From Lachnoclostridium sp. UBA739 (GTDB lineage Bacteria > Bacillota_A > Clostridia > Lachnospirales > Lachnospiraceae), in the NCBI GenBank assembly GCA_002297865.1, contig DBKX01000160.1, forward strand, positions 45,928-51,581: a stretch of 5,654 nt of DNA. Direction: 5' to 3'. Each line of letters starts with the position of its first letter. Position 1 is the stretch's first letter. The position numbers and the translations under genes were made by a program. The notes beneath the pieces were generated by a model. The model was not told the DNA's origin, did not search any database, and worked only from the letters and a program-made list of their open reading frames with translations. Shown piece by piece: positions 1 to 5,621 of this stretch.

Positions 1-129
1 CAGTTCTTCCTCAAATGCTGCCATCTGTCTGGAAAGCGTTGGCTGTGTAATATGTAATTGTTCTGCTGCTTTTGTAAAACTCTGTTCTTTTGCTACTGTT
101 AAAAAATAGCGTAATATTCTTATTTCCAT
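1..129 (-). CDS. LysR-family transcriptional regulator, N-terminal part (runs off the left edge)
   Basis: The 43 visible codons encode the start of a LysR-type DNA-binding domain. The protein begins MEIRILRYFLTVAKEQSF, followed by the helix-turn-helix pattern TKAAEQLHITQPTLSRQM at about residues 19-36, which is the hallmark of the family (Ala-Ala-x-x-Leu, then Gln-Pro-x-Leu-Ser-Arg-Gln). The effector-binding domain, which would decide what it senses, is outside the window, so its target is unknown. An AAAGGAG motif lies upstream, but its GGAG core (144-147) is 14 bases from the ATG, longer than ideal; no in-frame alternative start exists nearer. The gene follows the Nudix gene on the same strand after 33 bases, so the two may be co-transcribed. 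LysR regulators often control adjacent genes, which makes the Nudix gene a possible target, but that is inference. Confidence 0.9.
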   Translation of the reverse strand, partial: MEIRILRYFLTVAKEQSFTKAAEQLHITQPTLSRQMAAFEEEL

Positions 130-162
130 ACAGCTTACGTTTTCTCCTTTATCCTATAAATT

Positions 163-780
163 TCAATCAAACAATGTTGGAGAACTCAGATTTTCATATG
201 AGGCAAAGCACATCAATATTTGTTCTTTTGTGCATTTTTCCACAGCAAGATTGTCCGGTATTTCCTCTTTATTAAAAAATCTTACCTCAGTTGTCTCAAT
301 ATTTTCTGCAAATTCTCCACTTTCATATTTACATAGAACAAACACTTTCACTACCCCAAATGCATAATTGGTTACATTGTGTTTTCTCCAATCCTGAATG
401 GCGATAATCTTTTCAGAAGTCACAGTAAAGCCTGCCTCTTCTTTTACTTCCTTCTCGGTATTTGAGGCAATAGATTGGTCTACATCACACCAGCCGCCTG
501 GCAATGACCACATCCCATTATTTTCGTGAACAAGAAGGATTTTATTATCTATAAAAACGGCTGCCCGTGTATCTACTTTTGGAGTCTGATATCCTGATTC
601 ATTGCAAAATAAGTCATAAATCTTATTCACAGGAATATCTGTTTTTATGGATACCATTTCAGCAGCGATCTGTCGTAATTCTTCATATCGTTCTTTGTCA
701 TATTTGTCTTTGCCATATTGAAGTCCTGCTTGTGCAATACTCTGAATTCGAATGGCAAACTCTATCCATTGATCATTCAT
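163..780 (-). CDS. Nudix hydrolase with N-terminal helical domain (YjhB-like, probable nucleoside-diphosphate-linked substrate)
   Basis: This 205-residue protein has two parts. Residues 1-65 match the helical N-terminal domain found in YjhB-like Nudix enzymes (YQTPKVDTRAAVFI marks the junction), and residues 66-200 form the Nudix fold. The Nudix box starts at Gly96 and ends KEVKEEAGF (110-118), keeping the metal-binding glutamates 111, 114 and 115. Two consensus positions differ: Gln102 replaces the first Glu and Lys110 replaces Arg. As I recall, GGWxDV and KEV are usual in this subfamily, so I do not read them as inactivation. Family members hydrolyse ADP-ribose or related nucleotide conjugates in the cytoplasm; the substrate here is not shown. 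I chose the ATG at 778-780 because GGAGG (787-791) sits 6 bases before it; the ATG at 793-795 would place that ribosome binding site inside the gene. Confidence 0.9.
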   Translation of the reverse strand: MNDQWIEFAIRIQSIAQAGLQYGKDKYDKERYEELRQIAAEMVSIKTDIPVNKIYDLFCNESGYQTPKVDTRAAVFIDNKILLVHENNGMWSLPGGWCDVDQSIASNTEKEVKEEAGFTVTSEKIIAIQDWRKHNVTNYAFGVVKVFVLCKYESGEFAENIETTEVRFFNKEEIPDNLAVEKCTKEQILMCFASYENLSSPTLFD

Positions 781-786
781 GTGATA

Positions 787-791
787 CCTCC
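787..791 (-). promoter_or_regulatory. Ribosome binding site of the Nudix gene
   Basis: GGAGG on the minus strand, 6 bases before the ATG at 778-780. It decides the start codon, because the alternative ATG at 793-795 lies upstream of it. Confidence 0.85.
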
Positions 792-805
792 GCATATTTC
801 GATTG

Positions 806-837
806 CATAATCATATAGCAAAGTATATCATATTATG
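806..837. repeat. Imperfect inverted repeat over the Nudix promoter region
   Basis: The outer arms CATAAT (806-811) and ATTATG (832-837) are exact reverse complements, and the inner arms ATATA (813-817) and TATAT (824-828) also pair around a GCAAAG centre. One side has a single extra base and the other has three, so the symmetry is imperfect. It spans the spacer and -10 of the candidate Nudix promoter, which suggests an operator. There is no G+C-rich stem or T-run, so it does not look like a terminator. Confidence 0.5.
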
Positions 838-839
838 AA
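810..839 (-). promoter_or_regulatory. Candidate sigma-A-type promoter for the Nudix (and possibly LysR) gene
   Basis: On the minus strand TTCATA (834-839, four of six matches to TTGACA) is followed after 18 bases by TATGAT (810-815, five of six matches to TATAAT). Transcription would begin near 803, about 20 bases before the Nudix start codon and just ahead of its ribosome binding site. This is read by eye in AT-rich DNA, where chance matches are common. Confidence 0.4.
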
Positions 840-865
840 CGGACTGTGTGCACTAAATCCGCTAT

Positions 866-1360
866 TTACGTTCTATATAACCAGTTTCCAATCACCACCA
901 AAGCACTAAATATAAAAGAAAAGTGCTTATCTGCTATATAAATTCCAGTATCAGCCAATAATTTGGCAATGTACGAGGAACACGTAAAATGATTTTTCTG
1001 ATAAAATGCTTTCCCAAAAACGAGAGGAATCAATCCCGCAACGGCATAATGATATTTGTACCTGTTTTCGTAATCATTCCGCAGTTTTGACAATATTTGC
1101 TCCTTTTGTTTCTCGTTTACCTTTATCTTACAGATCATGTACTCTGCTTCTGGAAATGCTTTGTATATTTTATTTTTATCTTCTCGTTCAAATCCTGCTA
1201 AAACAGGAATAAACGGATTGCGCCTTCCCACACTATATGCTTCTTCCAACTTGACATCCATAGAAATCACAACATGAATATATTTTTGTTTCAAATATTT
1301 ACGAATCATTGTCGCAAACAGCCCTGGTGTATCTACAAACGCAATAAAAATATGCGCCAT
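866..1360 (-). CDS. Small permuted-papain-fold (YiiX/NlpC-P60-like) protein, last gene of the operon
   Basis: This 164-residue protein resembles a Firmicutes family of circularly permuted papain-like proteins. The expected catalytic pair is visible: His29 in KYIHVVISMD, and Cys127 in HFTCSSYIAKLL at the start of a helix. Between them is the family pattern EAYSVGRRNPFIPVLAGFER (40-59). There is no signal peptide, though residues 104-119 and 147-162 are quite hydrophobic. Related enzymes cleave or form amide or ester bonds in cell-wall or lipid substrates, but the substrate here is unknown. The gene starts 16 bases after the stop of the upstream fusion gene, and its ribosome binding site (AGGAAAGG, 1371-1378) overlaps that stop, so it is probably co-transcribed. 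The C-terminal end (FSFIFSALVVIGNWLYRT) lacks the Pro-x-Asp-Phe type ending I associate with relatives, so the tail may be altered. Confidence 0.75.
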   Translation of the reverse strand: MAHIFIAFVDTPGLFATMIRKYLKQKYIHVVISMDVKLEEAYSVGRRNPFIPVLAGFEREDKNKIYKAFPEAEYMICKIKVNEKQKEQILSKLRNDYENRYKYHYAVAGLIPLVFGKAFYQKNHFTCSSYIAKLLADTGIYIADKHFSFIFSALVVIGNWLYRT

Positions 1361-1376
1361 AAGTTAACATCCTTTC

Positions 1377-3158
1377 CTACTGAAATTGATAAATCTTCTT
1401 TGCAGCCTGGTAACCACTAAGTGTAATTTTCCCACCAAGTTTTCCCGGAAGGTAAGTTAATCCACTTAAAGTAGTGTATCGCAATCGATAATACATCCCC
1501 TTGTTCTCTTTCTTTATTTCCCTCCATAATTTCTCTCTTTTTTCATATGCCTCTTCTGTGCCTATCAATAACAAATGTATGGAGGATATTGCCATCATAA
1601 TAGATATGTTTCGATACATATAGGCTGCTAATTTCGGTGTTTTTTCTTTTACTTCCCCTAAATCCACACAACCTGCGACCAATTCCGTTACCCTTATCTG
1701 CTGATCAATGCGTTCCATGAGAATGTTTTCATTTACTGACTGATCCTCTCTCCCAAGAAAGTAATGATATAAGTCCACATCCATATAATAGATATACTTC
1801 ACATTAGGAAGTGGCTGATATGCAAAAAGATTGTCGACATAAAAAGTATGTTCGGGAAGTTGAATTCCGGCTTTTCTTAATAAATCTGTACGAAAAATCA
1901 GGGCGTGCATAATAAGATATTGTGTTGGTAAAAAATGCTTTATTTCATTCCAACTGCATATGGTTTGTATCGGAAATACATTTTTATACCCCATAACACG
2001 ATATGTTTTTTCCTCTAAATGATCATATACATAATTTGTAACTATTAAATCCGGCATATTACTAATCAGATGTCTCGCTTCTAATGTACTATACTTTTTG
2101 AGTTTTTGAAGTACTATCATATATGCATGTTCGTCCAGCCAATCATCCGAATCTACGACCTTAAAATATGTACCACGAGCAATCTGCAAACCAGCATTTA
2201 CACCTGAACCATGACCTCCATCTAAGTTATATGCAGCCTTACATCCTAATTTTTCAAATAACTGTGCCATTTCTTCCAGAAACATTCCCCTTGAATTATC
2301 CTGTCTTCCGTCTACTAGCAAAAGACAATAATGTCCCGGTTCATAATAGCCGATTGCCGTCCTTGGATGAGACTCACGAATATAATCCCATGTCTGAAAA
2401 GAAGTGTTTGCCCTTCCGTTTTCATCTAACAAACTTGGTCCAAATATCCAACTCTGGTATGCACCTCGGTCAACCAGTTGCTGTATATCTATGTTTCCTG
2501 GACTATAAATGTCCATCGTCCCATCCCAATTTAAGACACAAGTTTCGACATCTGTGGGCTGGCTTCTGTATATCACGCCATTTCTAATAATTGTTCCATT
2601 GTCTCTATGACGGTTATTGCTGTACGAATCTCCATTCACAGAAAGAACGGCTTCCATTCTCTTAGACATATCTAAAAGTTTTTCTGTATAACCTACTCCA
2701 TATGTATTCTGTGCAAAAGCGGTCTGAAGACATGTAATATCTCCTACATAAATATCTGCAAGCACATAAGATATTTCTGTACCATATTTTTTATGCCTGC
2801 CAGCATCAGACATATCCAATTTTCCTGTGTCATACTGATTATAAGATAGCCGAACTGACAGATTCGGGCTAGTATAAGTCGTATCTGTTGCAATCACTGT
2901 ATCTGTAAATTTATCTGTAAACTTTTCATGCCAGCCCTGTTTATCCATTAGCACCTTAGTAGTCTGGAAAGAATCCTGCTCTTGTTCCATCTCTTCTGGT
3001 GATTTATTTTGATTTCTTATTGATTCTTCTATTGACTTTTGCACTGACACTGCTTTTATCCCCTTCTGTGGAATCACATAATTGAAAAGCCACACTGCCA
3101 GAATAATCAAAGCGGCTGCTGATGAGTCAACCACCATCCATATTATCTTTCTTTTCAT
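1377..3158 (-). CDS. Chimeric membrane-anchored NAGPA phosphodiester glycosidase fused to a family 2 glycosyltransferase lacking its N-terminus
   Basis: The 593-residue product has a short cytoplasmic start and one membrane anchor (about 7-29), a polar linker, and a NAGPA (DUF2233-type) domain from about 95 to 315. Its landmarks are VLSVNGDSYS (171-180), IIRNGVIYRS (190-199), IFGPSLLDENG (238-248), HPRTAIG (264-270), LLVDGR (280-285) and AAYNLDGG (308-315). From about 316 the sequence becomes a GT2 glycosyltransferase: GVNAGLQIARGTYFKVVDSDDW with its DxD-like Asp residues (336-339), then FYVDN (439-443) and GREDQSVNE (469-477). The usual GT2 beginning, with the nucleotide-binding strand and VDDGS motif, is absent, as is the end of the NAGPA domain. 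I infer two neighbouring genes joined in frame. An anchored glycosidase followed by a cytosolic transferase on one chain also makes poor topological sense. I chose ATG 3156-3158 (MKRKIIW), which overlaps the previous stop as ATGA with GGAG (3163-3166) upstream; the ATG at 3186-3188 is less likely. Confidence 0.85.
   Translation of the reverse strand: MKRKIIWMVVDSSAAALIILAVWLFNYVIPQKGIKAVSVQKSIEESIRNQNKSPEEMEQEQDSFQTTKVLMDKQGWHEKFTDKFTDTVIATDTTYTSPNLSVRLSYNQYDTGKLDMSDAGRHKKYGTEISYVLADIYVGDITCLQTAFAQNTYGVGYTEKLLDMSKRMEAVLSVNGDSYSNNRHRDNGTIIRNGVIYRSQPTDVETCVLNWDGTMDIYSPGNIDIQQLVDRGAYQSWIFGPSLLDENGRANTSFQTWDYIRESHPRTAIGYYEPGHYCLLLVDGRQDNSRGMFLEEMAQLFEKLGCKAAYNLDGGHGSGVNAGLQIARGTYFKVVDSDDWLDEHAYMIVLQKLKKYSTLEARHLISNMPDLIVTNYVYDHLEEKTYRVMGYKNVFPIQTICSWNEIKHFLPTQYLIMHALIFRTDLLRKAGIQLPEHTFYVDNLFAYQPLPNVKYIYYMDVDLYHYFLGREDQSVNENILMERIDQQIRVTELVAGCVDLGEVKEKTPKLAAYMYRNISIMMAISSIHLLLIGTEEAYEKREKLWREIKKENKGMYYRLRYTTLSGLTYLPGKLGGKITLSGYQAAKKIYQFQ
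2202..2222 (-). other. Probable fusion junction between NAGPA and glycosyltransferase coding sequence
   Basis: The codons here read Asp-Gly-Gly-His-Gly-Ser-Gly (residues 313-319 of the fusion). NAGPA proteins normally have NLDGG followed by Gly-Ser, while this GT2 group normally has a Gly-Gly-His-Gly stretch just before VNAGL. Both parents would thus carry a GGAGGT-like stretch at the same place, a natural site for a microhomology deletion or for a false assembly join. The exact breakpoint cannot be fixed from one sequence. Confidence 0.65.
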
Positions 3159-4255
3159 AATACTCCGACCTTTCCATCTGCCGGACAAGGAACAGATATA
3201 TCTTCATACGTTTCCTTGGTTTTGAAGCGTAATCTCTTCCTAAAAATAAGTCTTCTCTGCACCACCCAGCTTACAACGAAGAGGATGCTTTCTGTTAATA
3301 TTTTTGCCGGATATACAGAAAAATGTAATATTTGCACAAACACACTTAGAATTAAGCTGTTCATTACAAGAATGAACGCTGCCAGTAAAAAATACTCTGC
3401 TGCAGTCCTTACTTTTCTGCCTGTATGAAACACCATACTGCAATTTAGGGTATAATTATAAAAAGCACTGACTACCCTGGCACAAACATTTGCCAAAAAT
3501 ACCAAAATCGCCGTATGAGGAAGAACAATCATAAATAGCGCAAACAATACATAATCAACTATAAAACTGGAGAATGATGACAATGTAAATTTCAATAGAT
3601 CCTTATATATTCTTATGGAATCCCTAAAAACATGAAAATGTGAACAGGAATTGTGCTTATCCTGATAGATTGTATCAATAGGAACTTCCTCAATTGGAAT
3701 TTTTGCCTTTGCCAGCTCTATTAAAACATTCATCTCATATTCATATCTTTCTCCCTGAACAGAAAGTAATTTTTTTATCAAATCTGAGCTGAATGCCCTT
3801 AATCCAGTCTGGGTATCTGATACCTTCACTCCGCTAATCAGGCGGAAAACTGTTCTTGTTATTCTGTTTCCGATTCTGGATTTTAACGGCATTTCTTTGC
3901 CTACATTCCTGACACCGAGTACTAGAGTTTTTCTGTGATTATCAGCAAATTCAAGCACCCTTCGCATATCTTCTGTCTGATGCTGTCCATCTGAATCCAT
4001 GACACCTATCACATCACTGTCCCACATCTCATTCTTTATATAGTTCAGTGCTGTTTTAATTGCTGCCCCTTTTCCCCGGTTTTCTGAATGGTGAAGAACG
4101 ATTGAAATATCACTTACAGCTTCAAAAACCTGCCTATAATCTTTTCCACTCCCATCGTCCACTACAATGATTCCGTATCCCAGTGACCATAGCTGATCTG
4201 TGATTGATATTAATGTTTTATCTGGCCGAAATGCCGGAATAATTACTACTGCCAT
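3155..4255 (-). CDS. DPM1-like family 2 glycosyltransferase with C-terminal GtrA membrane domain
   Basis: The 366-residue protein has an N-terminal GT2 domain (about 1-215) with AVVIIPAF, VVDDGS (Asp33-Asp34), NRGKGAAIKTAL (59-70), the metal-binding DxD in VMDSDGQH (85-92), and DTQTGLRAF (147-155), typical of dolichyl/polyprenyl-phosphate sugar transferases. Residues 221-340 form a GtrA-like domain with four likely membrane segments (about 222-245, 249-268, 288-311, 317-336). The family moves a sugar from a nucleotide donor to undecaprenyl phosphate on the cytoplasmic face, and GtrA domains are linked to flipping the lipid-sugar. The sugar is not predictable. I chose ATG 4253-4255 (MAVVIIPAF) because AAAGGTGAT (4263-4271) lies 7 bases upstream; the GTG at 4265-4267 and ATG at 4262-4264 fall inside that site. 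It overlaps the PAP2 gene by 38 bases and the next gene by 4. Confidence 0.93.
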   Translation of the reverse strand: MAVVIIPAFRPDKTLISITDQLWSLGYGIIVVDDGSGKDYRQVFEAVSDISIVLHHSENRGKGAAIKTALNYIKNEMWDSDVIGVMDSDGQHQTEDMRRVLEFADNHRKTLVLGVRNVGKEMPLKSRIGNRITRTVFRLISGVKVSDTQTGLRAFSSDLIKKLLSVQGERYEYEMNVLIELAKAKIPIEEVPIDTIYQDKHNSCSHFHVFRDSIRIYKDLLKFTLSSFSSFIVDYVLFALFMIVLPHTAILVFLANVCARVVSAFYNYTLNCSMVFHTGRKVRTAAEYFLLAAFILVMNSLILSVFVQILHFSVYPAKILTESILFVVSWVVQRRLIFRKRLRFKTKETYEDISVPCPADGKVGVL

Positions 4256-4805
4256 GTATATCATCACCTTTCCGCGTATTGTGAATTTTCAATCTTTCCA
4301 ATTTTCCTACTAATTGATACCCAATACACCCGACTGTAATTCCTGCTACAATTCCTCCCAAAATATCTGTGGGATAATGTACATACAAATACATTCTTGA
4401 AAAAGCTATGAGAATAGCCAATACCATTGCCGGTTTCCATAACCGCTTTTCTCCTGCAAAGAAAAGAGCCGATACTGCTGCAAAGGACGCTGCGGTGTGT
4501 CCTGAAGGGAATGAGAAATCATCTGGTCTTGCAACTAAAAGCTGAATCGACGTATTTACATCACAGGGACGTATTCTGCAGAATACATTTTTCAATATGA
4601 CATTGCACAAAACCACGTTAAGACATAATGCCATTAGTAATACTGCTCCACTTTTTCTAGTCTTGGGAATGATAAGCAAAATAACAGCCAGTAAAATCCA
4701 TATAGTTCCTGCATCACCTAATCCTGAAACGAATTGCATCATCACATCACCAATTGGTGTCCGAATACTTTGTATCCAATCTAGAATTTTAAATTCAATT
4801 TCCAT
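4218..4805 (-). CDS. PAP2-family membrane phosphatase (probable undecaprenyl-pyrophosphate or lipid phosphatase)
   Basis: This 195-residue membrane protein carries all three PAP2 signature motifs: Lys72-x6-Arg79-Pro80, FPSGHTAAS (99-107, with catalytic His103), and Ser136-Arg137-x5-His143 followed by YPTDILGG (Asp147). Hydrophobic segments at about 33-47, 53-71, 105-117, 126-141 and 150-166 fit the five-to-six-helix fold with the active site on the outer face. BcrC-like members convert C55-PP to C55-P so the carrier can be reused; others act on phospholipids or lipid-linked sugars. The neighbours favour a polyprenyl substrate, which is inference. I chose ATG 4803-4805 (MEIEF); a GTG three codons earlier (4812-4814) is possible but overlaps the GAAGTGAT-like ribosome binding site. 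The gene overlaps the end of the translocase gene by 11 bases, and its own last 12 codons overlap the next gene. Confidence 0.92.
   Translation of the reverse strand: MEIEFKILDWIQSIRTPIGDVMMQFVSGLGDAGTIWILLAVILLIIPKTRKSGAVLLMALCLNVVLCNVILKNVFCRIRPCDVNTSIQLLVARPDDFSFPSGHTAASFAAVSALFFAGEKRLWKPAMVLAILIAFSRMYLYVHYPTDILGGIVAGITVGCIGYQLVGKLERLKIHNTRKGDDIHGSSNYSGISAR
4263..4271 (-). promoter_or_regulatory. Ribosome binding site of the GT2-GtrA gene, inside the end of the PAP2 gene
   Basis: AAAGGTGAT on the minus strand sits 7 bases before ATG 4253-4255. It lies in the last codons of the upstream gene, which fits translational coupling, and it argues against the two earlier in-frame starts at 4264 and 4267. 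Confidence 0.75.
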
Positions 4806-5352
4806 TATTATCACTTCTTTCTTTTATCCACTGCATTCCCAATACCAACCCTACTCCCACAATACATGCTATTAGTTGAAAATTATTCATGCCTAAAGGT
4901 TCTTTCGGAATATCCAGTGTAGTTGGTCCCATAACAATTGCATAAAATGAGCCAATCATCATTCCTAAAATCATATAAATAGTCTGTGGACGGAATTTTT
5001 CAAGGCAAATCCTGATTACTTTTACAACCGTTGCGGCTCCCACAAGTACCCCACTTCCAAAAAACAAAAGATTTGGAACATAGGATAAATTCAATGAAAG
5101 AACACCCTTAATTGCTGTAATGACTGGAATATATGCTCCAAATATTAAAAGCAATGTAGAACCCGATATTCCCGGTAGGAACATTGCTGAAATGGCCACC
5201 ATTCCAATAAAAAACAATTTGATTGCTGTTACTATAGAGAACTGTCCCAAATCCATAGATACACTTCCCGTTTTTCCATTTACCCACGTTATTCCTGCAA
5301 CAAGAATAATGCCTATTAAGCAAAATAAAATTCCCTTCTTAAATTCTCGCAT
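4795..5352 (-). CDS. C-terminal fragment of the broken DUF368 translocase
   Basis: This 185-codon frame starts at an internal ATG (MREFKKGILFCLIGI) and holds the second half of the family: a membrane segment at about 8-23, the LPGISGSTLLLIFGAYIPV loop (59-77), KFRPQTIYMILGMMIGSFYA (119-138) and the conserved MGPTTLD (141-147). No clear ribosome binding site precedes the ATG; the upstream bases are A-rich with only GAAGAG. That ATG lies 34 bases inside the first fragment, so re-initiation by ribosomes stopping at 5316-5318 is conceivable. Its stop overlaps the PAP2 start by 11 bases, so its translation may matter for PAP2 expression even if the product is inactive. Confidence 0.7.
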   Translation of the reverse strand: MREFKKGILFCLIGIILVAGITWVNGKTGSVSMDLGQFSIVTAIKLFFIGMVAISAMFLPGISGSTLLLIFGAYIPVITAIKGVLSLNLSYVPNLLFFGSGVLVGAATVVKVIRICLEKFRPQTIYMILGMMIGSFYAIVMGPTTLDIPKEPLGMNNFQLIACIVGVGLVLGMQWIKERSDNNGN

Positions 5353-5510
5353 GCTTTCTTTTTCTCTTCCATTTTTCCAAATACCAGATTATCAATAGAT
5401 GAAATAAAGCGATCGTAGAATCCCATGATAAATGCAACTGTTCCTCCTGATACACCTGGTACACTATCCGCCAGTGCCATGCAAAATCCATTAATTCCTT
5501 CTTTTATCAT
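5316..5510 (-). CDS. N-terminal fragment of the broken DUF368 translocase
   Basis: This 64-codon reading frame opens with MIKEGINGFCMALADSV, a typical DUF368 beginning, and has a near-perfect ribosome binding site (AGGAGG, 7 bases before the ATG). Residues 1 to about 50 are genuine family sequence containing the first PGVSGGT loop. The last dozen residues (ACENLRREFYFA) come from reading the second half out of frame. Alone it would be a short membrane peptide and is unlikely to transport anything. Confidence 0.7.
   Translation of the reverse strand: MIKEGINGFCMALADSVPGVSGGTVAFIMGFYDRFISSIDNLVFGKMEEKKKACENLRREFYFA
5353..5372 (-). other. Probable deletion junction inside the DUF368 gene
   Basis: Reading down the minus strand, the family match leaves one frame at GKMEEK and resumes in another at EKESMREF. 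Both frames share the A-rich stretch GAAAAAGAAAGC, where two distant A-rich segments of the intact gene could have paired. Extending the second frame upstream soon reaches a stop (5389-5391), so no single frame reads through. Confidence 0.6.
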
Positions 5511-5517
5511 TAAAAAA

Positions 5518-5523
5518 CCTCCT
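5518..5523 (-). promoter_or_regulatory. Ribosome binding site of the operon's first gene
   Basis: AGGAGG on the minus strand, 7 bases before the ATG at 5508-5510. It is a consensus-strength site and supports this as the intended start of the DUF368 gene. Confidence 0.85.
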
Positions 5524-5555
5524 GTCTTGTTTCTGTAGTTATCTTAACAGCCCAC

Positions 5556-5586
5556 ATTAAACAGACAGAAGGTATTTTCTAAACAA
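5556..5586 (-). promoter_or_regulatory. Weak candidate promoter of the envelope operon
   Basis: TTGTTT (5581-5586) and TTTAAT (5556-5561, five of six matches to the -10 consensus) are separated by 19 bases, two longer than ideal. A poor -35 and long spacer would fit an activator-dependent promoter, and the -35 lies within the phased repeats. Other weak pairs exist in this AT-rich gap. I see no terminator between the response regulator and the operon, so read-through is also possible. Confidence 0.3.
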
Positions 5587-5597
5587 ATCCTAAACAA
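5558..5597 (-). repeat. TTGTTTA-like direct repeats in 11-base phase, candidate response-regulator operator
   Basis: On the minus strand TTGTTTA occurs at 5591-5597 and 5580-5586, exactly 11 bases apart, and CTGTTTA occurs at 5558-5564, a further 22 bases on. All three lie on one face of the helix. OmpR/PhoB-family regulators commonly bind tandem direct repeats with 10-11 base spacing, and the gene just upstream ends as such a regulator. The boxes are AT-rich and short, so chance cannot be excluded. Confidence 0.45.
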
Positions 5598-5621
5598 TAT
5601 GAAGTTATCAAAAACTGCTCA

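Larger units (their letters stand above)
4795..5510 (-). pseudogene. popT: DUF368/PopT-type undecaprenyl-phosphate translocase, broken by an internal deletion and frame change
   Basis: DUF368 proteins, named PopT in recent work, are polytopic membrane proteins implicated in bringing undecaprenyl phosphate back to the cytoplasmic face. They carry two related loop motifs, one in each half. Both are here but in different frames: SVPGVSGGTVAF (16-27 of the first fragment) and LPGISGSTLLLIFGAY (59-74 of the second). The first frame reads well to about residue 50 (GKMEEK), then turns into unrelated sequence and stops at 5316-5318. The second frame picks up recognisable sequence at about 5370 (EKESMREFKKG). 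The two recognisable parts total about 235-240 residues, against roughly 270-300 usual for the family, so a middle stretch of perhaps 40-60 residues holding membrane segments is missing as well as the frame being lost. The gene heads the operon, directly after the response regulator. Confidence 0.8.

Noticed and set aside
781..795. Upstream start for the Nudix gene (five extra residues MRRYH)
   Set aside because: The GGAGG ribosome binding site lies downstream of that ATG and is correctly spaced for the ATG at 778-780.
840..861. Possible terminator hairpin after the last operon gene (CGGA...TCCG)
   Set aside because: The stem is only four pairs around a 14-base loop and no T-run follows on the minus strand.
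2168..2587. 139-codon open frame on the plus strand
   Set aside because: It lies wholly opposite the NAGPA coding sequence, has no recognisable family pattern and no convincing ribosome binding site. The minus-strand frame has clear conserved motifs throughout.
3159..3188. Upstream start for the NAGPA fusion gene (ten extra residues)
   Set aside because: The ATG at 3156-3158 gives the classic ATGA overlap with the preceding stop, has GGAG just upstream, and puts a typical Lys/Arg-rich start ahead of the membrane anchor.
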